In this document: one piece after another, positions 50,612 through 59,702 of the stretch
Numbering within the stretch: position 1 is the stretch's first letter
How the letters are laid out: each line of letters begins with the position of its first letter
Assembly: GCF_002803845.1 (NCBI RefSeq)
Contig: NZ_CP024985.1
Location: 5,653,501-5,717,500, forward strand
Source: Streptomyces lavendulae subsp. lavendulae
Lineage (GTDB): Bacteria; Actinomycetota; Actinomycetes; Streptomycetales; Streptomycetaceae
DNA length: 64,000 bases
Reading direction: 5' to 3'
Translations under genes and position numbers: made by a program
Notes under the pieces: generated by a model
Seen by the model: only the letters and a program-made list of their open reading frames with translations
Database searches by the model: none
What the model was told of the DNA's origin: nothing

Positions 50612-51436
50612 TCAGCGTCGGATGAACTGCGGGCCCTGCACCGGCAGCCGGAAGGACGGGTCCCCGCCCGGGGCCGGCACCGGAGCGGGCACGGGCGCCG
50701 GGGACACCGGCTGCGGGTACCCGTAGGCGGGCTGGACGGCCGGCGGGGCCTGCGTGGGCGGGGCGGGCGGCACGGGGACCGGCGGCCGCATGGCGGCGGT
50801 CCGGTCATCGCCGGAGCCGCCTCCCGGCGCACCGGCGGCGCCCGCGGACTCCGCCGCCCGGTCGGCGCCGGGCTCGGCGGCGTTCTCGTCGACGGAGATC
50901 CCGTGGTCGGTGGCCAGCCCCACGAGCCCGTCGGAGTAGCCCTCGCCCAGGGCGCGGAACTTCCACCCCTCGCCCCTGCGGTACAGCTCCCCGCAGATCA
51001 GCGCCGTCTCGGCGCCGGTCTCGGGCCGGACGTCGAAGAAGGCCAGGGGCTCGGGGCCGCCGCCGGGGGTGGCGTCGTAGAGGAGGATCCGCAGGTCCCG
51101 GACCCGCCGGAAGGGGACGTCCTCGGCGGAGGCCACCACCAGGATCCGGTCCACCGCCGGGGTGACCGCGCGCAGGTCCGCCTGGACCGCGTCCGTCACC
51201 CCGTCGCCCAGCTGCTTCTTGCCCAGCCGCCAGACCGCGCCCGAGGGGTGCCGGGGCTGGTTGTAGAACACGAAGTCCTCGTCCGAGCGCACGCGCCCGT
51301 CCGCTCCCACGAGCAGCGCGGAGGCGTCCACGTCCGGCACCTCGGTCCCGGTGGTCCAGCGCAGCACCGCCCGGACCGCCACGGCGGTCACCGGAATGTT
51401 CGAGCCCTTCTGCATCGCGTGCGTCATGCCCGTCAT
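50612..51436 (-). CDS. TerD-family protein with Pro-rich C-terminal tail
   Basis: 274 residues from ATG 51436 (GGGAGG upstream); ATG 51427 would remove three residues. The TerD domain (about 5-185) has KGSNIPV, PDVDASALLVG and GEGYSDGLVGLATDHGISV. The tail (about 190-274) is Ala/Pro/Gly-rich, with PVPVPPAPP-type runs, and ends RLPVQGPQFIRR. Such tails may tether the protein or bind partners. It is divergent from the citrate-lyase-like gene, so the 185-base gap holds two promoters. Confidence 0.85.
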   Translation of the reverse strand: MTGMTHAMQKGSNIPVTAVAVRAVLRWTTGTEVPDVDASALLVGADGRVRSDEDFVFYNQPRHPSGAVWRLGKKQLGDGVTDAVQADLRAVTPAVDRILVVASAEDVPFRRVRDLRILLYDATPGGGPEPLAFFDVRPETGAETALICGELYRRGEGWKFRALGEGYSDGLVGLATDHGISVDENAAEPGADRAAESAGAAGAPGGGSGDDRTAAMRPPVPVPPAPPTQAPPAVQPAYGYPQPVSPAPVPAPVPAPGGDPSFRLPVQGPQFIRR

Positions 51437-51621
51437 CCTGCCCTCCCGGACGGGACCGGGACAATGCGGCCCCCCGTAGGGCCTTGTCCCGATCGCGAGA
51501 GCTGGGCATGGTGCAAGAGGGTTACCGGAACTTCATGTGCTTGAGGAACTCTTGACTCGTGTTCGTACGTACTATTACCGGCCACGCCAGTTGGGCCGCC
51601 GAGGCAGTACGGGGGAAGCGC

Positions 51622-52797
51622 ATGCGTCACTTCGGGCACATATCGCCCACCGTCCGCAAGGACCTCTTCCACCAGGAGCCGGCCGAGTTCTCCGTCGCCT
51701 CTCCCGCCCACACCCTGGCGGCCGCCCTCGGGGCGACCCTCTACAGCCCCGCGACCAGGCCGCACCTGGCCGCCGACATCCGTAAGCAGGCGGGCCGCGG
51801 AGTCGTCTCCATGGTCCTCTGCCTGGAGGATTCCATCAGCGACTCCGACGTCCTGGGCGGCGAGGAGAACCTCGTCCGGCAGTTCGCGGACCTCGACGCC
51901 GACCCGGCGGGCACCGAGGGGCTCCCGCTCCTGTTCATCCGGGTCCGCACCCCCGAGCAGATACCCGACCTCGTGCGCCGCCTCGGCGGCCCGGTGCGCC
52001 ACCTGGCCGGATTCGTACTGCCCAAATTCACCGAAAGCCGCGGAACGGCCTTCCTCGACGCCGTCGCCGTCGCCGAGTCCGCCTCCGGCCTGCCCCGGCT
52101 CTACGCCATGCCCGTCCTGGAGACCCCCGACCTCCTCCACCTGGAGACCCGGGTCGAGGCGCTCGCCGGCATCTCGCGCACGGTCAACCGCTACCGCGAG
52201 CGCGTCCTGGCCCTGCGGCTCGGCGTCACCGACTTCTGCTCCGTGTACGGACTGCGCCGCACCCCCGACATGACCGCCTACGACGTCCAGATCGTGGCCG
52301 GGGTGATCGCCGACGTGGTCAACGTCCTCAGCCGGGCCGACGGCACCGGCTTCACCGTCACCGGCCCGGTCTGGGAGTACTTCCGCAGCCAGCAGCGCCT
52401 CTTCAAGCCGCAGCTGCGCCGCAGTCCCTTCCTGGAGGAGGGGGTGGAGGAACTGCGCACCGCCCTGATCGAACACGACCTGGACGGGCTGCTGCGCGAG
52501 ATCGAACTCGACCGGGCCAACGGGCTGCTCGGCAAGACCTGCATCCACCCCGCGCACGTCACGCCCGTCCACGCGCTGTCGGTGGTCTCCCACGAGGAGT
52601 TCAGCGACGCCCAGGACATCCTGCGCCCCGAGCGCGGCGGCGGCGGGGTCATGCGCTCCGTCTACACGAACAAGATGAACGAGGTGAAGCCCCACCGGGC
52701 CTGGGCGGAGCGGACCATGCTGCGCGCCGAGGTCTTCGGTGTGGCGAAGGAAGAGGTCGGCTTCGTCGACCTGCTCACGGCCGGGCTCCAGGTGTGA
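51622..52797 (+). CDS. HpcH/HpaI-type C-C lyase of the Ter biosynthetic branch
   Basis: 391 residues, ATG 51622. It is a citrate-lyase-beta/malate-synthase-like TIM barrel: MVLCLEDSISDSD, LLFIRVRTPEQI, GFVLPKFTES, YAMPVLETPDLL, VLALRLGVTDFCSVYG and GLLGKTCIHPAHV. The acidic metal ligands (Glu in LETP, Asp in TDFC) are present. In Ter systems this family accompanies phosphoribosyltransferase and HAD genes and is thought to act in making a nucleoside-like metabolite. It overlaps the next gene by four bases (GTGA). Confidence 0.88.
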   Translation: MRHFGHISPTVRKDLFHQEPAEFSVASPAHTLAAALGATLYSPATRPHLAADIRKQAGRGVVSMVLCLEDSISDSDVLGGEENLVRQFADLDADPAGTEGLPLLFIRVRTPEQIPDLVRRLGGPVRHLAGFVLPKFTESRGTAFLDAVAVAESASGLPRLYAMPVLETPDLLHLETRVEALAGISRTVNRYRERVLALRLGVTDFCSVYGLRRTPDMTAYDVQIVAGVIADVVNVLSRADGTGFTVTGPVWEYFRSQQRLFKPQLRRSPFLEEGVEELRTALIEHDLDGLLREIELDRANGLLGKTCIHPAHVTPVHALSVVSHEEFSDAQDILRPERGGGGVMRSVYTNKMNEVKPHRAWAERTMLRAEVFGVAKEEVGFVDLLTAGLQV

Positions 52798-55460
52798 GCC
52801 GGCCGGTGGAGAGGGCGGCGGAGAGGCCTGTGGAGCAGCCTGTGGAGCAGCCCGTGGAGCAGCCCGTGGAGCAGCGCTCGGAGGAGTCCGCGGAGGAGTC
52901 TGCGGAGCAGTCCGCGGAACGGCTCGTGGAACGGTTCGTGGAGAAGGGGAAGACGATCGACGGGGTCTGGTCGGGAAGCTGGGTCGCGGACCGGCTGGGC
53001 GTGCGCCTGGAGGACGGCGGCGACCCGGCCGCGCCCCCGCTGGACTCCCTCCTCGGGCTCGCCCTGCGCCGCAACCCCAAGCGGGCCCACCTGCTGGTCT
53101 CCCAGGTGCTCGGCAAGCACGTCCCCCAGTCCCCGGCGGTCGTGCACGCCGCCGGCTTCGGCCTCGGGCTGCGGGTACGGGCCCTGCTCCGCGAGGAGGC
53201 GGCCGCCTCCGCGGTGGTCCTCGGGTACGCCGAGACCGCGACCGGACTCGGCCACTGCGTCGCCGACGGCCTGGGCACGGCCCCCTACCTGCACTCCACC
53301 CGCCGGCCCGTACCGGGCGTGGAGCCCGCGGGCGGCTTCGAGGAGGCGCACTCGCACGCCACCTCCCACCTCCTCCTGCCCGAGGACCCGCGGCTGCTGG
53401 CGGGCACCGGGCCGCTGGTCCTCGTCGACGACGAGTTCTCCACCGGCAACACCGTCCTCAACACCATCCACGACCTGCACGCCCGCCATCCGCGCGGCCA
53501 CTACGTGGTCGTCGCCCTCGTCGACATGCGCTCGGCGGCCGACCGCGACCGGCTGACCGCCTTCGCCGACGGGCTGGGCGCCCGGGTGGACCTGATCGCC
53601 CTCGCCTCCGGCACGGTCGACCTCCCCGACGGGGTGCTGGCCAAGGGGCAGGCCCTCGTGGAGCAGCAGGAGGCGGCGTCCTTCCGGATGTGCGGAGGGG
53701 TCCGGCGCCGGACGGGCCCGGGACGCGCCGGCCGGGGCACGCGGGCCCCGGCGCTCCCCGCGCGGCCGGTCACCCGCCTCGCGCTCGACTGGCCGGCCGG
53801 CGTCCCCGACGGCGGCCGCCACGGCTTCACCCCCGCCCACCGCGGCGCGCTGGAGGCGGCGCTGCCGCACCTCGCCCGGCAGCTCGCGGACGCGCTGGGC
53901 GAGGCCCCCGGGCGGGTCCTCGTACTCGGCAACGAGGAGCTGATGTACGCGCCGCTGCGGCTCGCGCTGGCCCTGGAGGAGTCCGGTGCCGCCGCCGAGG
54001 TGCGGTTCTCGACCACGACCCGCTCACCCGTGCTCGCCGTCGACGACCCCGGCTACGCCATCCGCACCCGGCTCGTCTTCCCCGCCCACGACGCCCCGGC
54101 CGACGGACCGGGCGACCGGTACGCCTACAACGTCAAGGGAGCGGGCTTCGACGCCGTCGTCGCCGTCGTGGACTCCGCCGGGGACACCCCCGAGCTGGGC
54201 AGCGGCCTCCTCGCGGCCCTCGCCCCGCACACCGGGCGGGTCCTGCTGGCCGTCGTACCGGCGTACGCGCCCCCCGTCCCCGCCCCCGACCGGCAGGAGC
54301 CGATCATGTCCGAGCCCGCCCTGGCCGATCCGCTGCGCGGGCCGGCCTTCTCCTCGTACGCCCCCGAGGACGTCGGCTGGCTGCTCCAGGACCTCTCCGG
54401 GTGCGAGCTGGAGGCCCCGACCGAGGAGCGCGAGGAGGCCATCCAGGCCGGCGGCGCCCACTACGCCGAATCCCTGCCGGTGGAGTACCAGCCCTCCGAG
54501 GCCTACCAGGAGCTGTACCGCAGCGCCCTCGACGCCTCCGCCGCCCGGATCGCGCGCGCGGTCGGCACCGTCACCGAGACGGTGCTCGCCGAGCGCTCCC
54601 CGTCCCCCGTACTGGTCTCCCTGGCCCGCGCCGGGACGCCCGTCGGAGTGCTGATGCGCCGCTGGGCGCAGGCCCGGCACGGCCTCGACCTGCCGCACTA
54701 CGCCGTCTCGATCGTGCGCGGCCGGGGCATCGACGCCAACGCGCTGCGCTGGCTGGCCGCCCACCACGACCCCTCCGACGTGGTCTTCGTCGACGGCTGG
54801 ACGGGCAAGGGGGCCATCACGCGCGAGCTGCGCGAGGCCCTCGCCGCCTTCGAGGGCTTCAACCCGGAGATCGTCGTCCTCGCCGACCCCGGTTCCTGCG
54901 TGGAGACGTACGGAACCCGCGAGGACTTCCTGATCCCCTCCGCCTGCCTGAACTCCACCGTTTCCGGACTGGTCTCGCGTACGGTGCTCAGGGCCGACCT
55001 GGTCGGCCCCGACGACTTCCACGGCGCGAAGTTCTACCGGGAGCTCGCCGGAGCCGACGTCTCCACCGGCTTCGTCGACACCGTCGCCGCGCACTTCGAC
55101 GCCGTGGCCGAGGCCGTGGACGACGAGGTCAAGGAGCTCCTCGCCGCCGACCGGACCCCCACCTGGGTGGGCTGGGCGGCGGTGGAGCGGATCAGCGAGG
55201 AGTACGGCATCCACGACGTGAACCTGGTCAAGCCCGGCGTCGGCGAGACGACGCGGGTGCTGCTGCGCCGGGTGCCGTGGAAGATCCTGGCCCGGCGCGG
55301 GGCGGGGGCCGACCTGGACCACGTACGCCTGCTCGCCGCGCAGCGTGGGGTGCCGGTCGAGGAGGTCGACGGGCTGCCCTACACGTGCGTGGGACTCATC
55401 CACCCCCGATACACGCGCGGCGCCACCGGCGCCGACGGAAAGGCAGTGGCCGCCCCGTGA
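52794..55460 (+). CDS. Fusion of Ter phosphoribosyltransferase-TRSP protein and StiP-family protein
   Basis: 888 residues, GTG 52794. Residues 1-45 are a Glu/Gln/Pro-Val repeat; 50-290 a phosphoribosyltransferase with VLVDDEFSTGNT (about 209); 320-500 a TRSP-like domain (VLVLGNEELMYAPLRLALAL). From Met505 (MSEPALADPLRGPAFSSY) a complete StiP protein follows, with a second PRTase-like loop VVFVDGWTGKGAIT (about 663) and a C-terminal PELOTA-like part (TWVGWAAVERI to CVGLIHPRY). In other Streptomyces these are normally two adjacent genes. Met505 still has AGGAG seven bases upstream, so both a fusion and a separate StiP may be made. Confidence 0.85.
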   Translation: MSRPVERAAERPVEQPVEQPVEQPVEQRSEESAEESAEQSAERLVERFVEKGKTIDGVWSGSWVADRLGVRLEDGGDPAAPPLDSLLGLALRRNPKRAHLLVSQVLGKHVPQSPAVVHAAGFGLGLRVRALLREEAAASAVVLGYAETATGLGHCVADGLGTAPYLHSTRRPVPGVEPAGGFEEAHSHATSHLLLPEDPRLLAGTGPLVLVDDEFSTGNTVLNTIHDLHARHPRGHYVVVALVDMRSAADRDRLTAFADGLGARVDLIALASGTVDLPDGVLAKGQALVEQQEAASFRMCGGVRRRTGPGRAGRGTRAPALPARPVTRLALDWPAGVPDGGRHGFTPAHRGALEAALPHLARQLADALGEAPGRVLVLGNEELMYAPLRLALALEESGAAAEVRFSTTTRSPVLAVDDPGYAIRTRLVFPAHDAPADGPGDRYAYNVKGAGFDAVVAVVDSAGDTPELGSGLLAALAPHTGRVLLAVVPAYAPPVPAPDRQEPIMSEPALADPLRGPAFSSYAPEDVGWLLQDLSGCELEAPTEEREEAIQAGGAHYAESLPVEYQPSEAYQELYRSALDASAARIARAVGTVTETVLAERSPSPVLVSLARAGTPVGVLMRRWAQARHGLDLPHYAVSIVRGRGIDANALRWLAAHHDPSDVVFVDGWTGKGAITRELREALAAFEGFNPEIVVLADPGSCVETYGTREDFLIPSACLNSTVSGLVSRTVLRADLVGPDDFHGAKFYRELAGADVSTGFVDTVAAHFDAVAEAVDDEVKELLAADRTPTWVGWAAVERISEEYGIHDVNLVKPGVGETTRVLLRRVPWKILARRGAGADLDHVRLLAAQRGVPVEEVDGLPYTCVGLIHPRYTRGATGADGKAVAAP

Positions 55461-56278
55461 CCGTCCTCGTAGCCAGTGACCTCGACCGCACCCTCATCTA
55501 CTCGGCGGCCGCCCTCGGCCTGACCATGCCCGACCACCAGGCCCCGCGGCTGCTGTGCGTCGAGGTGCACGAGAGCAAGCCGCTGTCGTACATGACGGAG
55601 ACGGCGGCCGGGCTGCTGGCGCAGCTCACCGCCGACCCGGCGGTGGCCTTCGTGCCCACCACCACCCGGACCCGCAAGCAGTACCAGCGCATCAGCTTCC
55701 CCGGCCGCCCGGCCCCGTACGCGATCTGCGCCAACGGCGGCCAGCTGCTGGTGGACGGGGTGGCGGACCGGGACTGGCGGCGCGCGGTCGCGACGCGGCT
55801 CGCGCGGGAGTGCGCCCCCCTGGACGAGGTGCACGCCCACCTGCTGGCCGTGTCCGACCCGCAGTGGCTGCGCAAGGCGCGGGTGGCGGAGGACCTCTTC
55901 GCGTACCTGGTCGTCGAGCGCGCGCTGGTCCCCGACGAATGGCTCAAGGCGCTGGAGGAATGGGCGGGCGCGCGCGGCTGGACGGTCTCCCTCCAGGGCC
56001 GCAAGATCTACGCCGTCCCGCGGCCGCTGACCAAGAGCGCGGCCATGGCGGAGGTGGCCCGGCGCACCGGCGCCGACACCACGCTCGCCGCCGGCGACTC
56101 CCTGCTCGACGCCGACCTGCTGCTCGCCGCGGACCGGGCCTGGCGGCCCGGGCACGGGGAACTCGCCGACGCCGGGTGGACGGCGCCCTCGGTGGCGGCC
56201 CTGGGCACGGCGGGGGTACTCGCCGGTGAGGAGATCGTCCGCGAATTCGGCCGGGCGGTTGCGACACTGACCGCATGA
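55457..56278 (+). CDS. HAD-superfamily phosphatase of the Ter branch
   Basis: 273 residues, GTG 55457 in a GTGA overlap. Motif I is SDLDRTLIYS (nucleophile Asp about 8), motif II PTTTRTRKQY, motif III in PLTKSAAMAEV (Lys) and motif IV AAGDSLLDADLL. A cap region lies between motifs I and III. In Ter systems a HAD phosphatase follows the PRTase/StiP genes and is expected to dephosphorylate the metabolite. Coupled to the O-methyltransferase that follows. Confidence 0.9.
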   Translation: MTVLVASDLDRTLIYSAAALGLTMPDHQAPRLLCVEVHESKPLSYMTETAAGLLAQLTADPAVAFVPTTTRTRKQYQRISFPGRPAPYAICANGGQLLVDGVADRDWRRAVATRLARECAPLDEVHAHLLAVSDPQWLRKARVAEDLFAYLVVERALVPDEWLKALEEWAGARGWTVSLQGRKIYAVPRPLTKSAAMAEVARRTGADTTLAAGDSLLDADLLLAADRAWRPGHGELADAGWTAPSVAALGTAGVLAGEEIVREFGRAVATLTA

Positions 56279-56934
56279 CCAAGGGCAACAGCACCAAGAT
56301 CACCGACGAGCTCTACGCGTACGTCCTCGCGCACAACCCCCCGCTGGACGCGGTCCAGCGGGGGCTGGTCGCGACCACCTGGGAGAAGTTCCCGGACTCG
56401 GCCGGCATGCAGTCGGCGGAGGAACAGGGGCCGCTGCTGGCCTTCCTGGTCAGGCTCACCGGCGCCCGCCACGTCGTGGAGGTCGGCACCTTCACCGGCT
56501 TCTCCGCCCTGTCCATGGCCCAGGCCCTGCCGGCCGACGGCCGCCTGATCGCCTGCGACGTCTCGGAGGAGTGGACGGCGTACGGCCGGGAGGCCTGGGA
56601 GGCGGCCGGCGTCGCCGACCGCATCGACCTGCGCATCGCCCCGGCCCTGGACACCCTGCGCGCGATGCCCGCGGAACCGCACATCGACCTGGCGTACGTG
56701 GACGCGGACAAGCAGAACCAGATCCTCTACTGGGAGGAGCTCGTACCGCGGCTGCGCCCGGGCGGGCTGATCGTCACGGACAACACGCTCTTCCACGGGA
56801 CGGTCCTGGACACCTCGCCGGACGGCAGGGGCGCGAGCGTCCGCGCGTTCAACGAACACGTCGCGGCGGACACCCGCATGGAGTCCGTCCTGCTGGCGAT
56901 CTCGGACGGCCTGACCCTGTCGCGCAAGCGCTAG
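56275..56934 (+). CDS. O-methyltransferase, CCoAOMT-like
   Basis: 219 residues, ATG 56275 overlapping the HAD stop. SAM motifs are HVVEVGTFTGFSALSMA and LIACDVSEEW, and the metal residues of the family appear in LAYVDADKQNQILYWEEL and VTDNTLFHG. Family members methylate catechol-like hydroxyls with a divalent metal. The four-base overlap places it last in the Ter biosynthetic operon, so it could modify that metabolite; it may also be an unrelated passenger. Confidence 0.88.
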   Translation: MTKGNSTKITDELYAYVLAHNPPLDAVQRGLVATTWEKFPDSAGMQSAEEQGPLLAFLVRLTGARHVVEVGTFTGFSALSMAQALPADGRLIACDVSEEWTAYGREAWEAAGVADRIDLRIAPALDTLRAMPAEPHIDLAYVDADKQNQILYWEELVPRLRPGGLIVTDNTLFHGTVLDTSPDGRGASVRAFNEHVAADTRMESVLLAISDGLTLSRKR

Positions 56935-56955
56935 CGCTACCGCTACCGCGACCGC

Positions 56956-56970
56956 TACCGCCTGGCGGTA
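56956..56970. terminator. Short hairpin after the O-methyltransferase gene
   Basis: TACCGCC-T-GGCGGTA is a perfect seven-pair stem between two convergent genes. It is preceded by repeated GCTACCGC units. Confidence 0.45.
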
Positions 56971-57198
56971 TCAGCCGCAGCCCCCGCCACCGCAGCAACC
57001 GCCACCGCCACCCATGGCCCGCGCGGGGGCGGGGGCGGCAGCGGCGGAGCTGGTCCCGCCGACCGCGACGGCGGAGAGCAGCTTGACGGTGTCGGCGTGT
57101 CCGGCCGGGCAGTCGGCGGGAGCGGAGGACTCGGCCATCGGCCGGCTGACCTCAAAGGTGTCGTCGCAGGTCCGGCAGCGGAATTCGTAATGAGGCAT
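56971..57198 (-). CDS. FmdB-type zinc-ribbon protein
   Basis: 75 residues from ATG 57198. It begins PHYEFRCRTCDDTFEVSRPM, the FmdB regulatory zinc ribbon with a CxxC, and a second partial ligand at CPAGH. The tail is Ala/Gly-rich and ends in a GGGGCCGGGGCG cluster, which could bind a metal. FmdB proteins were named from amide/formamide regulators, but their general role is unknown. Upstream of the DUF4383 gene's end. Confidence 0.8.
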   Translation of the reverse strand: MPHYEFRCRTCDDTFEVSRPMAESSAPADCPAGHADTVKLLSAVAVGGTSSAAAAPAPARAMGGGGGCCGGGGCG

Positions 57199-57207
57199 GC
57201 GCACAGG

Positions 57208-57927
57208 CTACGCAGCGCGGCGCTCCCCGTGAAGCGGCACCGCCGCGCCCCTGCCCTCCCGGGCGGCGGCCTCCGGGTGACGGGCCCGCCAGTAGGGGTT
57301 GTCGTGTGGAAGGGCGCTGCCCACCCGTCCGTACATCCCGAACCACATCAGCATCACGCCGACGACGAAGCTGAACAACACGTTCGGGATCCGGAAGGCG
57401 AGGAAGTTCAGCTTCGTGTCGAGCAGGGCCAGGTTCACGAAGCCGCTCGCGATGAACGCCAGCCCGAGCCCGATGTTCAGGGTGGAGGCGAAGGTCCCGC
57501 CGATCACCATGCCGACGAACAGCAGCCCCCCGATGCAGATCGACAGGATGCTCAGCGCGCCGTTGGTGTTGAGGGCGAGCACCGTGTCGCCGCCGATGTC
57601 GAAGAACCCGATGTGGTGGGTGAGCCCGAGGATCCCGAAGGCGACCAGCAGCAGTCCCGTCAGACCGGCGCCGACCCGGTAGATCTGGCTGAGCTTGTGG
57701 TCGGCGGGCAGGTGGTCGTCGAGCTTGGCGTTGACCGGGTGCAGGAGGCGGTGCATCAGGTGGGAGTGCTGTGGCGGGTGGGATGTCTCGTACGGCTCAT
57801 GGGGCACGTAGGGCGCGTAGTTCTCATGAGCCTCGTGACACCCGTAGACCGCGTGAGGCCGGTACGACTCATAGGACGCCGAGGACTCCTGCGCCACACG
57901 GGACCGCTGGGAAGCATGAGCAGCCAT
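57208..57927 (-). CDS. DUF4383 membrane protein
   Basis: 239 residues from ATG 57927. The N-terminal 80 residues are hydrophilic and rich in Tyr/His/Pro (about 18-60). Four membrane helices follow (about residues 85-205), with LSQIYRVGAGLTGLLLVAFGILG and VNLALLDTKLNFLAF, typical of DUF4383. The function is unknown. A longer ORF upstream reads into collagen-like GxPxGP repeat sequence that shows no sign of being coding. Confidence 0.8.
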   Translation of the reverse strand: MAAHASQRSRVAQESSASYESYRPHAVYGCHEAHENYAPYVPHEPYETSHPPQHSHLMHRLLHPVNAKLDDHLPADHKLSQIYRVGAGLTGLLLVAFGILGLTHHIGFFDIGGDTVLALNTNGALSILSICIGGLLFVGMVIGGTFASTLNIGLGLAFIASGFVNLALLDTKLNFLAFRIPNVLFSFVVGVMLMWFGMYGRVGSALPHDNPYWRARHPEAAAREGRGAAVPLHGERRAA

Positions 57928-58352
57928 CTCACCCTCCTCTACTCCACCCCCCACCCCTCCAGCATCCGCCGCGAAGGGCCCCCGGACAAGCGGCGGGAAG
58001 GTCGGGGGGAGGGCGGGGCCGGCGGACCTGGTGGGGCGTACCGGTCTGCGGACGTGTCGGCGTGCGGGGCCTGTCGGGCCTGTCGGGCCTGCCGGGCGTG
58101 CGGGCCTGTAGGGCGGCGTGCGGGTCTGTTGGGCCTGCGGGACCTGCATGCGCCTGCGGGACCTGCATGCGCCTGCCGGAACTGCATGCGCCTGCTGGGC
58201 CCGCGGTCCCGTCGGGTCCGCAGGGCTGCGGCGCTTCCGGGCCGGCCCGACCTGCGGGCTCGCCGGGGCCTGCCGGTCCCGCGGACCTTTGGGTCGCCCC
58301 GGCCGATCCAGCCGCCCCAAAAGGTGTCCGGGGGCCTCAGCCCTGCGGTGCC
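57928..58352. repeat. GC-rich tandem-repeat region without genes
   Basis: This 425-base gap contains degenerate GGGCCTG/CCGGGC units (about 58070-58140) and three copies of CTGCATGCGCCTG spaced 19 bases apart (58144, 58163, 58182). The 19-base period is not a multiple of three, so it is not a coding repeat. No promoter was recognised. Confidence 0.7.
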
Positions 58353-59597
58353 TCAGACCTGTCCGCGCTCCGTCCGGATCCCGCTGACCACCCGTGCCAC
58401 GGACCCCCGTACGTCCTCCATCTCCAGCAGGAACGCCCAGTAGTCCGGGTGCCGCCCCTCCAGCCCTGCCACGGCCCGCTCCACCCGGGCCACCGACTCG
58501 TCCAGCGGACGAGCGTGCCGCGGATCCGGCACGCTCCGGCCCGCCATCGCCAGCCGCTGCGCGTCCCGGATCGCGAACCGGGTCCGCTCCACCTCGGCCT
58601 TCGGATCCCGCGCCACCGCCTCCAGCCGCGTGAGCCGGTCCTGCGCGGCCGACACCGCCTCGTCGGTAGCGTCCAGCGAGGCCCGCACTGCCTCCAGATG
58701 CGTCCCTACGTCGGCCCAGCGCTGTTCCTCCCGCGCCCGGCCGGCCTCCCCGAGCCGGTCCTCCGCCCGCGCGACGTCCCGTACCGCCTGCTCGGGAACG
58801 TGCTGGAGGTCCTGCCAGCACGCCGCACTGAACCGGCGCCTCAGCTCGCTGAGCACCGGATCCACCCGGTCCGCCCTGTTGCGCAGCGCCTGCGCCCGGG
58901 TCCGCAGGCTCACCAGCCGCCGGTCGATCTCCGCGGCCCGCTCCGGCAGCCGCGCCACCTCGGCCCGTACCGCTTCCGCGTCCCGCAGGATCCGGTCGGC
59001 GCGCTGCACGGTCGCCTGGACCCCGTGGAGGGCCGCGCCCTGGTTCAGCTTGGTCAGCTCCGGCCCCAGCGCCGCCAGCCGAGCCGCCGGCTCGTCGGCC
59101 CGTATCCCCTGCGCCCGCGCCGAGTCCAGCGCGTCACTCGCCGCCAGCAGCGCGGCCTTCGCCCGCTCCCGGGCCGGCGCGACCCTCGCCAACTGCGTCT
59201 CCGCCTTGTCCAGCAGCGGCTGCAGCCCCTGGGCGAACCGCTCCAGCTCCCCCTGGACCCGCACCAGCTCCTCACGGGCCCGGGTCAGCTGCTCCCGCGC
59301 CTGCGAGGCGACCGAGCCCTCCAGATCGACCCGGTCCAGGTCGTGCGCGTCGACTGCCTCGATGTACACGTGGCTCACCTGGTCGATGCGCTGCCCCAGC
59401 GCCACGAACCCCTCGGCGGCCCGCCGGGCCTCGGGCGACCCGTCCGCAGCGGCGATGGTCTCCATGGAGATCCGCAGATCCCGCTGCGCGGTGTCCAACT
59501 CGTAGAACGCGGCCGCGGCGGCATCCTTCGCCGCCTGCGCATCCGCCCGCCGACTCTCGTCCCGCCCGCCGAACCACCGCCGGGATGCCGTCGTCAC
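58353..59597 (-). CDS. Conserved coiled-coil protein
   Basis: 414 residues, GTG at 59597. Almost entirely helical, with long heptad runs: DAQAAKDAAAAAFYELD, ELVRVQGELERFAQGL, EIDRRLVSLRTRAQALR, and a conserved RRRFSAACWQDLQHVPEQA. The N-terminal RRWFGGRDESRRA is basic. The gene is conserved in Streptomyces in this layout beside a tRNA gene. A role in cell envelope or membrane architecture is possible, but nothing in the sequence shows it. Confidence 0.82.
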   Translation of the reverse strand: MTTASRRWFGGRDESRRADAQAAKDAAAAAFYELDTAQRDLRISMETIAAADGSPEARRAAEGFVALGQRIDQVSHVYIEAVDAHDLDRVDLEGSVASQAREQLTRAREELVRVQGELERFAQGLQPLLDKAETQLARVAPARERAKAALLAASDALDSARAQGIRADEPAARLAALGPELTKLNQGAALHGVQATVQRADRILRDAEAVRAEVARLPERAAEIDRRLVSLRTRAQALRNRADRVDPVLSELRRRFSAACWQDLQHVPEQAVRDVARAEDRLGEAGRAREEQRWADVGTHLEAVRASLDATDEAVSAAQDRLTRLEAVARDPKAEVERTRFAIRDAQRLAMAGRSVPDPRHARPLDESVARVERAVAGLEGRHPDYWAFLLEMEDVRGSVARVVSGIRTERGQV

Positions 59598-59702
59598 AAT
59601 CCCTCTCCCGTACCGCGTCCGCCATGCCCCGGTCCATTCTCTCCCACGGGAACGGGTTTGCGTGGGGGGTGCGCCCTCCATGTAGGCTGTCCACTCGTCC
59701 AC

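Noticed and set aside
57928..58821. Collagen-like GPxG frame on the minus strand
   Set aside because: Joined to the DUF4383 frame only because stops are rare. The repeat period is 19 bases, so the frame is accidental.
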